A stretch of 64,000 nt of DNA. Origin: Peptococcaceae bacterium BRH_c4a. Lineage in GTDB: Bacteria > Bacillota > Desulfotomaculia > Desulfotomaculales > Desulfocucumaceae. The position numbers and the translations under genes are program-made. Where the stretch lies: assembly GCA_000961585.1 (NCBI GenBank), contig LADN01000035.1, positions 1-64,000 of the forward strand. The letters run 5' to 3'. The notes under the pieces were generated by a model that worked only from the letters and a program-made list of their open reading frames with translations, did no database searches and was not told the origin of the DNA. Positions 34,336 to 43,537 of this stretch are shown here, piece after piece. Each line of letters starts with the position of its first letter. Within the stretch, counting starts at the first letter, position 1.

Positions 34336-35574
34336 TTACAGTTTCTTTTTCACCGTATCCCAGAAGGAGGCGTCCTCAAAACCCAAACGCCATAAAGCTA
34401 TGCCCCCCAGGTTATATTTTTCAACCAGTACCAGTTTTATGGCCAGGCTATACTTGTTTTCAAACCAAACCTTGTGCTGGACAAATCCTTTCTTGTATGT
34501 AAGGTACGGGACACTGTAGTTGTTATCCCATTTAACGTTACCGTACTGTTCAATCAACCGGGACATACTATTCCACTTAACGGCCTTTCCCTTTTGCCCG
34601 CTGGGCCAGTCATAGCCGTAGGCGGGGATTCCCATCAATATCTTGTGTGGCGGGATAACACCGGTGGAGTAATCCAGCACCCGGATCAGCCAGGGAATCG
34701 ACGCCACCGGGCCCGGAGGTCCTCCTCCCCAGTGTTCGTCATAGGTCATAAGGACAACATAGTCAGCCAGCCTGCCGATGGTTTTGAAATCATAGGCCCC
34801 GTTCCAGTTGCTGCCGTTATCCGAGGTCTTTGCCGGAACGGCCACCGTAAGAAGTTTTGACTGTCCCAGCCGGCTGTCCAGTTCCTCAAGAAATGAGTTA
34901 AAAGCCTTCTTTCCCGCCGGAGGAATACCCTCAAAATCTATATTAACACCATCATAACCATTTTTCTTAATCTCATTAACAATATTATCAATCAGTTGTT
35001 TCCTGTACCTGTCGGATATAGCGTTGTAGGCTGAATGAATGTCAATGCTTCCGGAAATGTTATGTACAACCATCAGTGTCTTGATACCCTTTGACCTGGC
35101 CAGTTTTATCCCTTCGGAAGACACGCTTCCCTTCAGGTTACCTTTTTGGTCCACTGTAAAATCAAACATGGCCGACTGATTAATTAACTGGCTGTTTTTT
35201 GCCAATGAGTCACGGGAAAGCCTGTCCCCCGGGTAATCAACGGTATAATAGCCCAAAACCACCCTGGCCGGCTTCTTGCCGTAAAGAATACTCCACTCCC
35301 TGCTTCCCACCTGCCCGTTTACAGTCAGACCGAATTTTTTTTCCAGGGCTGTCACCGAATTATATGTAATCCACCCAAAGTACCCGGTAACCTTCTGACC
35401 AGCCGGAAAGAAACCCTTTTCCTTTAGTTTGCTCTGCAGATGGGACACCTGTTCCCCCCTGCTGCCCACCTTTAAAACTTCCTGGTCTCCGCTGTCCGCA
35501 AAAACGGCCCCGGACGGAATTAAAACTATCAGTAATGCCAGAAGAAACAAATAAAGCCTAAACTTCCTTCCCAT
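34336..35574 (-). CDS. Secreted GH18 hydrolase with peptidoglycan-binding domain
   Basis: A 412-residue protein: signal peptide (about 1-26), a PG_binding_1 domain (VLKVGSRGEQVSHLQSKLKEKG, about 35-95), then a GH18 catalytic domain. The catalytic motif is DGVNIDFEG (DxxDxDxE type, with the acid E). The C-terminal signature GGIALWRLGFED also fits. Such proteins (YaaH/SleL/YdhD type) cut spore cortex or cell-wall glycan as N-acetylglucosaminidases. SleL uses LysM domains instead, so this is a relative rather than SleL itself. Confidence 0.88.
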   Translation of the reverse strand: MGRKFRLYLFLLALLIVLIPSGAVFADSGDQEVLKVGSRGEQVSHLQSKLKEKGFFPAGQKVTGYFGWITYNSVTALEKKFGLTVNGQVGSREWSILYGKKPARVVLGYYTVDYPGDRLSRDSLAKNSQLINQSAMFDFTVDQKGNLKGSVSSEGIKLARSKGIKTLMVVHNISGSIDIHSAYNAISDRYRKQLIDNIVNEIKKNGYDGVNIDFEGIPPAGKKAFNSFLEELDSRLGQSKLLTVAVPAKTSDNGSNWNGAYDFKTIGRLADYVVLMTYDEHWGGGPPGPVASIPWLIRVLDYSTGVIPPHKILMGIPAYGYDWPSGQKGKAVKWNSMSRLIEQYGNVKWDNNYSVPYLTYKKGFVQHKVWFENKYSLAIKLVLVEKYNLGGIALWRLGFEDASFWDTVKKKL

Positions 35575-35715
35575 TCTTTCCTCCCATCATTCTATCTTAT
35601 TTTACATCTTTCGACATCTAATATGGTAACAGGAAAACCTCCTCATTGGTATACTTGAATTTTTCCAACGCCACCACGGAATGTAAATGAGGGCATATTC
35701 TGGACAAAAAGGCAC

Positions 35716-36987
35716 ATGGAAACCTGCTTTAGCGACTATAATAATAAAATGGTTAAAAAAGGGATAGTATCCGGAAAGCCCCCAGCCACAGGTATCTTAT
35801 GCGAAAAAAAAATACTGCCGAAACTAAACGCGGAGGATTATGCCCTTCTGGCCGTCCTGTTTCTGTCTGAATTTACCAGAAGCGCCTTTTTTATCAGTTT
35901 CTTGCCTTTATACACAACCGAAAGGCTGGGATGGACCATAGCAACTGCCGGCGCAGCCGCATCAGCGCATTTTTTCACCGAAACCCTGCTGAAATTCTTT
36001 GCCGGCTGGCAGCTTGACAGAATCGGCAGACCGCTTCTACAGGCCGGCCTCATGGTTGGCCTTTTGTCCCTGGTGGCGGTCAGGGCATACTCCCACCCGG
36101 CGCTGCTTATAATAGCATCAGGTCTTTTCGGTCTTGGGCTTTCCCCTCTGTGGACAGGGGTGATCACCCAGGTGGCCCCCGTAAACAAGGAAAACCGCTC
36201 CTCCCGCATCAGCCTGGTGTTTATTGCATGGCTGGCGGGAATTGGCAGCGGCCTGTCGGCAATAAACTTTTTCATATCCATAAGTTACGATTTTGCCTAT
36301 ACAATTATAATTTGTTTCCTACTGTCGGCATTAATTGTCACCCGGCTGCTTTTACCACCGGTGTCAGTCCATAAAAAGGATAAAACTTCAACGGGAACCA
36401 TAATCACCGCCTTCAGGGAAATAATCTCAAACAAGAACTTCTCCCGGGCTATTCTGCCCGGAATGTTTTTACAGACAATGTCGGCCAGCATGCTGCTCCC
36501 TGTTTTTCCAATATTCGCCACCAAAAGAATAGGGCTGAGTCCTGACGGCTATGGACTTCTTCTCCTGGCGGGAGGTTCTGCAACTATGCTGGCACTTATT
36601 CCCATGGGCAAGCTGGCAGACAGAATGAATATAAAGATTATGCTGTTCACAGGATTCCTGTCATCTTCCGCCGCCCTAACCGGGCTGGCCCTGACCAGAG
36701 ACAGGCACGCCGCCTTCATCCTGGTGCTGGTTTTGGGATTAGCTTACGGGGCCGTACTCCCGGCCTGGAATTCACTCCTTGCAGGCTCCATACCACCAAA
36801 GCAGCAGGCCACAGGCTGGGGTTTATTCTCGGCTGTTGAGGGCTTGGGCATGTCTGCCGGACCTGTAATCGGAGGTTTTTTAGCCGGGGGATTGAGTGCT
36901 TCTCAGGCACTGCTGGGGGCTGCGGGAATACTGTCCCTGATGGCTTTTTTTTACCTTATATATCCCGTTGCAAACTGCAAATATTAA
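35716..36987 (+). CDS. Major facilitator superfamily transporter
   Basis: A 423-residue membrane protein with about twelve transmembrane segments. The loop 2-3 motif appears as KFFAGWQLDRIGRPLL and its repeat in the second half as GKLADRMNIKIML. An unusual 40-residue polar N-terminal extension (residues 1 to about 38) precedes the first helix, so a start at the in-frame ATG 35749 or later is possible. The substrate is unknown. It is followed 94 bases later by the glcD-type gene. Confidence 0.85.
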   Translation: METCFSDYNNKMVKKGIVSGKPPATGILCEKKILPKLNAEDYALLAVLFLSEFTRSAFFISFLPLYTTERLGWTIATAGAAASAHFFTETLLKFFAGWQLDRIGRPLLQAGLMVGLLSLVAVRAYSHPALLIIASGLFGLGLSPLWTGVITQVAPVNKENRSSRISLVFIAWLAGIGSGLSAINFFISISYDFAYTIIICFLLSALIVTRLLLPPVSVHKKDKTSTGTIITAFREIISNKNFSRAILPGMFLQTMSASMLLPVFPIFATKRIGLSPDGYGLLLLAGGSATMLALIPMGKLADRMNIKIMLFTGFLSSSAALTGLALTRDRHAAFILVLVLGLAYGAVLPAWNSLLAGSIPPKQQATGWGLFSAVEGLGMSAGPVIGGFLAGGLSASQALLGAAGILSLMAFFYLIYPVANCKY

Positions 36988-37080
36988 CTTTGTTCTTATG
37001 TTATAATGATAAAAGATTTCGGGACAAGCCCGGGTTTGGAATATGCCGATATGATTCGACCAAATAAATGATTAGCGGGG

Positions 37081-38490
37081 GTGCCCCAAATAAAAGACCA
37101 TTATCTTGCCAGGGCCATGAAAAAAATATTGGATCCCTCCAGAGTAATCGAGGACGATCTGGAAAGAACAATCTATTCCTGCGACAGTTCGTTTCTTTCA
37201 GCCCAAAGCCGCTACTTGCCGGATATAGTGCTACTTCCCCGATCCACCCGTGAGGTTTCTGAAATAATGATTTTTGCCTTTGAAAACAGCATACCAGTAA
37301 CCCCCCGGGGGGCAGGCAGCGGTGAAACATGCGGCTGCGTTCCGGCAAAGGGCGGCATTGTAATGGATCTTTCCACATGGAATACCGTTGAGGAAGTGGA
37401 TGCACAGAACATGCAGGCCATGGTTCGCCCGGGTGTGGTGCATTCCCGGCTAAATGAACACCTGGGAAGGTTCGGCCTCTTTTTTCCCCCAGACCCCGGA
37501 AGCACCCGAATGTGCACCATCGGTGGAATGGTTGCCAACAATTCCAGTGGCATGAGGGCGGTTAAATACGGCACTACCGAACAATATATACTGGGACTGG
37601 AGGTGGTTTTACCCAGTGGTGAAATCATCATCACCGGAGGTAAAAACTGCCGGTCTCTGAAAAATGTCAGCGGCATAAACCTGACAAAACTATTCGTCGG
37701 ATCCGAAGGAACCCTGGGGGTAATCACCCAAATACGGCTGCGGGTTTGGCCAAGGCCCAGGGCCAGGGGAATCGCCATGGCCTCCTTTGATAAACTGGAG
37801 CAGGCTCCGGTGGCCGTGCTGGATGTTTACAAGGCGGGGATACTCCCGTCAGGCATTGAAATTTTGGATCAGTCCGCCATTAGAGCAATAAACCTGTACC
37901 GCCCGGAAATAAATCTCCCCTCCTGTGAGGCCATACTCCTATTCGAGGTAGACGGCAATCCAGCTTCGGTTCACTGGGAAGGGGAACAAATAGCCGAGAT
38001 CATGAGAAAACAGCCGGCCAGGGTCGAATGGAGCACCGACCCCCAGCGTATGGCAGCCCTCTGGCAGGGAAGAAGCGTGGTGGCGGCCGCCGCTGCCAGA
38101 CTGAGGCCGGACGGCACCAGGGTTTTTGCCGGTGAAGACATATGTATTCCCTTAAACAAAGTGGCGGAATCCCTAAGAATAATAAAGTCCCTTGGTGAGG
38201 AATACCAAATCCAGGTTGTAGCTTACGGCCATATCGGCGACGGCAACATACACACCGCCCTGGTCATCAACCCCGACAATCCGGATGAGGTTGACCGTCT
38301 GGGCAAGCTGGTCGACAAAATACACCGGCTGGCTATAGATCTGGGAGGAACCACCACCGGAGAACACGGGGTAGGCATGGTACGATCGGCCTATTCCCTG
38401 CTGGAACACGGAAACACACTGGAGCAGATGCGAATTGTAAAGACCGCCCTCGATCCCAAGGGAATAATGAATCCAGGCAAAATTTATTAA
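37081..38490 (+). CDS. FAD-linked 2-hydroxyacid dehydrogenase, GlcD type
   Basis: A 469-residue flavoprotein of the FAD_binding_4 / FAD-oxidase_C family. The PP-loop region is VTPRGAGSGETCGC, followed by the FAD motif GSTRMCTIGGMVANNSSGMRAVKYGTT, and the C-terminal signature AYGHIGDGNIHTALVINP and TTGEHGVGM. It would oxidise glycolate, D-lactate or a related hydroxyacid. The start is GTG at 37081; an ATG at 37120 is an alternative. The Fe-S partner follows 12 bases later. Confidence 0.9.
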   Translation: MPQIKDHYLARAMKKILDPSRVIEDDLERTIYSCDSSFLSAQSRYLPDIVLLPRSTREVSEIMIFAFENSIPVTPRGAGSGETCGCVPAKGGIVMDLSTWNTVEEVDAQNMQAMVRPGVVHSRLNEHLGRFGLFFPPDPGSTRMCTIGGMVANNSSGMRAVKYGTTEQYILGLEVVLPSGEIIITGGKNCRSLKNVSGINLTKLFVGSEGTLGVITQIRLRVWPRPRARGIAMASFDKLEQAPVAVLDVYKAGILPSGIEILDQSAIRAINLYRPEINLPSCEAILLFEVDGNPASVHWEGEQIAEIMRKQPARVEWSTDPQRMAALWQGRSVVAAAAARLRPDGTRVFAGEDICIPLNKVAESLRIIKSLGEEYQIQVVAYGHIGDGNIHTALVINPDNPDEVDRLGKLVDKIHRLAIDLGGTTTGEHGVGMVRSAYSLLEHGNTLEQMRIVKTALDPKGIMNPGKIY

Positions 38491-38502
38491 CCAGGTGAAG
38501 GT

Positions 38503-39681
38503 ATGTCATTATTAGAAGACAATGTAATGGGTGAATATCTTAAAAAATGCGTTCGCTGCGGACAGTGCAGGTATGTTTGCCCGGTGCTGGAGGTGGCCGG
38601 AAAGGAATCCGCCTCCCCCAGAGGAAAGGTTTTTCTGGCCGGTCTTCTACAGCGGGGAGAAGTCAAGCCGGGCCCTCAAGCCGACAGGATTTTGTCACTC
38701 TGCCTCACCTGCGGAGCCTGCGCAGCCGAATGCCCCTCAGGACTTCCGGTTGATACAATAATAAAGTCCGCCCGGAACCTTTCAGCGTCCGTTCACCCCC
38801 ACAGCCCGCACAGAATTATGCAGCGCAGCCTTTTTTCAAAACTCCGGACGCTGGAGAAATTCCCCGGCTTTATGCCGCTTTTGAGATATGCTATGGCCAG
38901 GGAATACGGTCTTAAACCCGGAAGTCCGGCCAGGTCGGTTCTTCCCGTAATAACAAGCCCAAAAAGAAGAAAACCCCGGATCAGGGTAGGCTACTTCCTG
39001 GGCTGTGCCACAAATTATATACTGCCGGGCATAGCCAGAAGTGTTGTGGGCGTGCTGACCCACTTGGGCTGCGAGGTGGTCATACCTCCCACCTCCCACT
39101 GCTGCGGAATCCCTCTGGTTACCGCCGGTGAGGCAGAAGCCGCCGCCAGGTTGCTGGAAATAAACCGAAGATCCTTTAAAAGCTTTAAACTTGACGCCGT
39201 GGTTACTGACTGTTCCTCCTGCAGCTTTCACCTTACCGATGTGGGATTGTATTCAGTAAATTCACAGCCCGTATACGAATTCAGCGAATTCCTGGTAAGC
39301 GCGCTGAATCCGGATAAGCCCCACGGACCGCTGTCGGGTGCGGCTGTTGCCTGCCACAGTCCCTGCCACTTTAGGCATGGAAGAAAACTATCCCGGCAGA
39401 TCCGCCAGATAATTGACATCATCCCCGGCATAAAAGTGGTTGATATACCCGGCGGAAACTCCTGCTGCGGCGGCGGAGGAACCTTCTCCCTGACGCACCG
39501 ATCCTTAAGCGATGATATACTCCAGCGGTACACCGGCAGAATAAAGTCCGCCGGCATACAAAAGCTGGTCACCGTCTGCCCTTCCTGCATAATGCAGATC
39601 AGCAGAGGCCTAAGGTCTCAGGAAATACCGGTATGTCACCCGGCCGAAATGCTTCACGCCTCATATCGACTACCAGGCTGA
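38503..39681 (+). CDS. Fe-S oxidoreductase, GlcF type, with CCG domains
   Basis: A 392-residue electron-transfer subunit. Two [4Fe-4S] motifs lie at the N terminus (CVRCGQCRYVCP and CLTCGACAAECP), followed by two CCG domains: GCATNYILPG with HCCGIPLVTAGE, and CHSPCHFRHG with NSCCGGGG. The CCG domains resemble HdrB/GlpC. With the upstream flavoprotein it forms a hydroxyacid oxidase that passes electrons to a quinone or another carrier. Confidence 0.9.
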   Translation: MSLLEDNVMGEYLKKCVRCGQCRYVCPVLEVAGKESASPRGKVFLAGLLQRGEVKPGPQADRILSLCLTCGACAAECPSGLPVDTIIKSARNLSASVHPHSPHRIMQRSLFSKLRTLEKFPGFMPLLRYAMAREYGLKPGSPARSVLPVITSPKRRKPRIRVGYFLGCATNYILPGIARSVVGVLTHLGCEVVIPPTSHCCGIPLVTAGEAEAAARLLEINRRSFKSFKLDAVVTDCSSCSFHLTDVGLYSVNSQPVYEFSEFLVSALNPDKPHGPLSGAAVACHSPCHFRHGRKLSRQIRQIIDIIPGIKVVDIPGGNSCCGGGGTFSLTHRSLSDDILQRYTGRIKSAGIQKLVTVCPSCIMQISRGLRSQEIPVCHPAEMLHASYRLPG

Positions 39682-39838
39682 GAACAATATAAACATCATC
39701 AAATGCTGAAACCCCCCTGAATTAAAAAAGAGGATTTTCAACGCTTGAATAGAAATAAAACAGTTACATGCGGCAACTGTAGCACTCTAGGCCGGATATC
39801 ACTTCATTTCCAGCGGCATCACCAGGAGGTAACCGTAA

Positions 39839-41353
39839 ATGAATCTCCCCCTTAAGCTTGCCGAACATGGTCAACTTTGCCCTGAAAAGGAAGCCCTTGT
39901 ATACCAGAATCGACGGCTTTCTTATCAAGAGCTTAACTCCATGGTGAATAAACTGGCCAACGGCCTCAGGCAGATGGGCATTTTACCCGGTGACAGGGTA
40001 ATGCTTGCCCTTGAAAACTGCCCGGAGTTCGTTATGGCTTATTATGCCATAATAAAAATGGGGGGCATAGTGGTTCCGGTTGACCCCCAGTACACTATGA
40101 ATGAAATGGGCTTCATAGCTCTCAGCGCCCAGCCCACCGCCATTATAACAAATTATAAACTGATCCCGCTTATAAATAAACTTTTCAGTGAAATTACGAT
40201 TAAAAAAGTCGTCACCGGCTGCCGGGACTCGGAAGAAGATGTGGAGATCTTTGATAAAATACTGGAATTATCCTCTGATCAATACATCCCGGGCAAGCCT
40301 GCCGGAAGAGACGATGTTATTGAAATACTTTTCACCCCCGGCGCCACCGGAGCCTTCAAAGGGGCCATGCTGACCCACCATAACCTGTATAGCAACGCTT
40401 CCACCTTTGGCCAGATTTACAAGATAACAGCTTCCGATCGCTCCCTTCTCATTGCCCCGGCATATCTGTCGGCAGGTCAGACCTGCATTATGAATACCAC
40501 AATTGTGGCGGGGGCCACCCTGGTCATTCATGACCGCTGGAAAGGCCCGGAACCGCTGCTGGAAGCAATACAAAACGAGAAAATAACCTTCTATTTTGGG
40601 CCGCCCACCATGTACGCCCTTCTGGTCAAGTATTCGTTCATTGATAAGTTCGATCTGGGGTCATGGAGACTGGCGTTTACCGGAGGAGCGCCAACCCCCG
40701 CAGAAACATTTAAGGTTTTTGAGGAAAAATTCGGATTCCACCTGATAGAGGTTTACGGCCTCTCGGAAACATCTCCAATAATAACAACCATACCTTTGGA
40801 CGGAATGCAAAAGCTATGTTCGATAGGGGTTCCCATACCCTCAGTTGAGGTTAAAGTTGTGGATTACGAGGACCGGGAGGTTCCAGCAAACCAAATCGGC
40901 GAAATAATTGTAAAGGGACCCAGCGTCATGAAAGGCTACTATAACCACCCGGAAGAAACGGACTGGGTTATGAGAAACGGGTGGTTCCACACCGGAGATC
41001 TGGCCTATATGGATAAAGACGGATACCTGTTTATAGTGGATAGAAAAAAAGATATCATCATAAGGGGAGGCATAAACATCCGCCCCAGAGAAATAGAGGA
41101 AGTGCTTTACACCCACCCGGCTATTTTTGATACTGCCGTAACAGGTGTCCCCGACCCCATTATGGGTGAAGAAGTTATGGCCTTTATTCTGCTAAGAGAA
41201 AATAACCAGGCTACCCCGGAAGAAATACAGACATTTTGCTCCGATAAGCTGGCCCGCTACAAAATTCCCAAACACGTCAGGTTTGTGGAGAACCTGCCCA
41301 AAACCACTTCGGGAAAATTATTAAAGAAAGAACTTCAAAAGATGATCTGCTGA
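39839..41353 (+). CDS. AMP-forming acyl-CoA ligase
   Basis: A 504-residue adenylate-forming enzyme. The core motifs YGLSETSPII, TGDLAYMDKDGYL, DRKKDIIIRGGINI and the C-terminal lysine segment PKTTSGKLLKKEL are intact. The P-loop, usually TSGTTGxPKG, reads TPGATGAFKG, an unusual variant that may lower or alter ATP handling. A long- or medium-chain fatty acid substrate is likely but unproven. It has a strong AGGAGG site and ends only 7 bases from the convergent DASS gene, with no terminator between. Confidence 0.9.
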   Translation: MNLPLKLAEHGQLCPEKEALVYQNRRLSYQELNSMVNKLANGLRQMGILPGDRVMLALENCPEFVMAYYAIIKMGGIVVPVDPQYTMNEMGFIALSAQPTAIITNYKLIPLINKLFSEITIKKVVTGCRDSEEDVEIFDKILELSSDQYIPGKPAGRDDVIEILFTPGATGAFKGAMLTHHNLYSNASTFGQIYKITASDRSLLIAPAYLSAGQTCIMNTTIVAGATLVIHDRWKGPEPLLEAIQNEKITFYFGPPTMYALLVKYSFIDKFDLGSWRLAFTGGAPTPAETFKVFEEKFGFHLIEVYGLSETSPIITTIPLDGMQKLCSIGVPIPSVEVKVVDYEDREVPANQIGEIIVKGPSVMKGYYNHPEETDWVMRNGWFHTGDLAYMDKDGYLFIVDRKKDIIIRGGINIRPREIEEVLYTHPAIFDTAVTGVPDPIMGEEVMAFILLRENNQATPEEIQTFCSDKLARYKIPKHVRFVENLPKTTSGKLLKKELQKMIC

Positions 41354-41360
41354 AAACCTA

Positions 41361-42872
41361 CTACCAGATACCCAGATGACGCCACCATATCAGGGCCAGA
41401 ATCATTACCGTTAAAAACAGTGAAAACAGGAAAAGCGGCCCCCCAGCCTTTAAAAAATCACTCCCCTTTAAGAAACCAGACCCGTATACAATTGCGTTAG
41501 CCGGGGTAGATATCACGAGGAGGTAAGAAAAAGCGGAACCCAATGAAGTTGCAACACCAATGGCATAGAGGGAAGTATCGGACATTTCGGCTGCTTTAAG
41601 AAAAACAGGTCCCAGCACCGCTACTGTTGGCCCGTCTGCCATGGTGTTGGTAGATAAGGCGGTAATAGTCGTGGTAACCGCCAAAAGAGGCAGACCGTCC
41701 ATAATACCAAAAGTTGAAGCCACGGCTAATAGTTTCTTTGCCAACCAGGTTGCCGCTCCGGTTGCCATCAGCATCTTCCCCATGGAAATGGCCCCTGCAT
41801 AAAGCACAACCACGCCCCATTGAGTTTTTTTATGCAGATAACTCCAGTCAACCAGCCCTAAGACTGCTGCCACAATAATCCCCATCATGACAATATTCCC
41901 GGCGCCAAATTTTTGACTAAAAACTACCCAACTGACTAGGACGCCAATAAATATTGCAAACGCCATTTTCGCTTGCGTAGTCATCGGCCCGTCGGCTTCC
42001 ATCTCTTCTTTAATTGTCTCCATAACACTTTCCAAGTCTGTAATTTCCGGCTTGTAAAGCTTTAGAAGCCAGATGACAACTACGGGTATCATTATAATTG
42101 TAAATGGCATGGCCATCAACATCCAGTTCCCATAACCTATATTTATACCCAAATTATTAAGGAAGCTAATCATTAGAGCATTTCGCGCACCGCCGGACGG
42201 GGAAGCCACCCCGCCAATTATTACACCGTAGGATATAGCCAACATAATTAACTTGGCCAATTTAGGCACTTTCTTTACGCCACCGCTTAAGGAGACTATT
42301 CCAACCCCTATAGGAAGCATGATAGTGACCGTGGCGTGCTCTGTTACAAATCCAGCACTAATGGCGCAAAAGGCCACCATACCCAGTACCACCCTATCAA
42401 TCCTGGTGCCGGACAGCTTTAGCATATACAGGGCAATCTTGTTATGGATATTATACTTTACCAACACACTACCCATCATTAATACACCCATAATAAAAAC
42501 TACTGCATCGTCCATGAAAGATCGCGGGACTTCATGAAAGCCTCCAATCCCCGCCATTATCTGGTAGGAGCCGATGATCATCGCCGTCATAGGTAGTGGC
42601 AAAGCTTCTGTAGTGAAACAGACAATAATAAACAACCAAAGCCCCAGCGCATATTTGCCGTTTTCAGTTAATCCCTCGGGAGTTGGCATCAAACAGATGG
42701 TTGCTGTCAGGGAGACTGCCAATAACAGCCACCTTTTCTCATAAATAAAATTATAGATTTCCTTATAAGGGCTTACATTCTTATCTTTTCCACCCTCTTC
42801 TCCCTTGGCATAAATGGCTTGATCTTCCTTTTTTCTAAAAGAGTTTAATTCGTAAACCTTTCGCCTGCTCAT
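41361..42872 (-). CDS. DASS-family anion:sodium symporter
   Basis: A 503-residue transporter of the divalent anion:Na+ symporter (SLC13/CitT) family with about eleven transmembrane segments. Two family hairpins are visible (IIGGVASPSGGARNALMIS and ALSTNTMADGPT), followed by the C-terminal signature VISTPANAIVYGSG. Members carry dicarboxylates or sulfate, so in this organism sulfate, succinate or malate are candidates. ATG 42872 follows AGGAGGGGGA, better than the GTG at 42908. A duplicated operator lies upstream. Confidence 0.88.
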   Translation of the reverse strand: MSRRKVYELNSFRKKEDQAIYAKGEEGGKDKNVSPYKEIYNFIYEKRWLLLAVSLTATICLMPTPEGLTENGKYALGLWLFIIVCFTTEALPLPMTAMIIGSYQIMAGIGGFHEVPRSFMDDAVVFIMGVLMMGSVLVKYNIHNKIALYMLKLSGTRIDRVVLGMVAFCAISAGFVTEHATVTIMLPIGVGIVSLSGGVKKVPKLAKLIMLAISYGVIIGGVASPSGGARNALMISFLNNLGINIGYGNWMLMAMPFTIIMIPVVVIWLLKLYKPEITDLESVMETIKEEMEADGPMTTQAKMAFAIFIGVLVSWVVFSQKFGAGNIVMMGIIVAAVLGLVDWSYLHKKTQWGVVVLYAGAISMGKMLMATGAATWLAKKLLAVASTFGIMDGLPLLAVTTTITALSTNTMADGPTVAVLGPVFLKAAEMSDTSLYAIGVATSLGSAFSYLLVISTPANAIVYGSGFLKGSDFLKAGGPLFLFSLFLTVMILALIWWRHLGIW

Positions 42873-42920
42873 TCTCCCCCTCCTGACCACTACCGTTTTT
42901 GTCCCCACCGGAGAATATTA

Positions 42921-42980
42921 ATAGGATTAATCCTATCACTAATCACCACCATAATTTTTTTTATGATGAATTCTATCACT
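42921..42980 (-). promoter_or_regulatory. Duplicated operator before the DASS gene
   Basis: Two 16-bp direct repeats, GATTAATCCTATCACT (42925-42940) and GATGAATTCTATCACT (42965-42980), agree at 14 of 16 positions and are exactly 40 bp apart. The proximal one overlaps a perfect 16-bp palindrome ATAGGATTAATCCTAT (42921-42936). This looks like a cooperative regulator site about 50 bases upstream of the start. Confidence 0.65.
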
Positions 42981-43012
42981 CCTACTCTTTGAGCACAATA
43001 AATATCCCCAAA

Positions 43013-43040
43013 ATAAAAAACGCAACCCCTAAAGTTGCGA
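43013..43040 (-). terminator. Terminator after the unknown 146-residue gene
   Basis: Minus strand: CGCAAC-TTTAGGG-GTTGCG followed by six T. Confidence 0.8.
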
Positions 43041-43096
43041 TCATTAATAATTTCATTTATTATAAACCCTATTTTTAAAATACTAGCAATAAAAAA

Positions 43097-43537
43097 TCAT
43101 GCATACCTGTATGCTGCGGAAAAATGCGCCATATACATCGGACCTGTCATCTCCCAGTAATATTCAGGCGCCCTTCCGTTTTTCTGCACCTCGTCTATTG
43201 ATATTGGATGGGTACTGATTATAAGGGAACCGCACTCATCTATGCCAATCCTTTCACCGGGACTGACAATTCTGTACGCTCCCTGGTATTTAAGCCTTTG
43301 AAATACATAAACATAACAATCTCCACTGTATAAAGAGGTAATTTTATTCATATTATTAAAGTCTCTAATAGCGGTGTCAGGCACGAGACCGTAACTAAAA
43401 TCTGCATGGTACAAACGGGCAAAGTGATTAATTTCCTTATTTACTAATAAACACCTTAGAAATTCCCAGATTTTTTTTAGGGGCACCGGCAGTTCACCTT
43501 CTAACCCAGGTTCATATCCACGGGATGCTACAGACAT
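43097..43537 (-). CDS. Protein of unknown function, 146 residues
   Basis: Not recognised. ATG 43537 follows GAGGTG by 7 bases and gives MSVASRGYEPG; the frame extends to 43597. The protein is soluble and aromatic-rich, without signal peptide, membrane helix or cysteine motif. Notable stretches are LLVNKEINHFARLYHADFSY, YSGDCYVYVFQRLKYQGAY and PISIDEVQKNGRAPEYYWEM. It has its own terminator and lies between the DASS transporter and the Rex-type promoter, so it is probably monocistronic. Confidence 0.75.
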   Translation of the reverse strand: MSVASRGYEPGLEGELPVPLKKIWEFLRCLLVNKEINHFARLYHADFSYGLVPDTAIRDFNNMNKITSLYSGDCYVYVFQRLKYQGAYRIVSPGERIGIDECGSLIISTHPISIDEVQKNGRAPEYYWEMTGPMYMAHFSAAYRYA

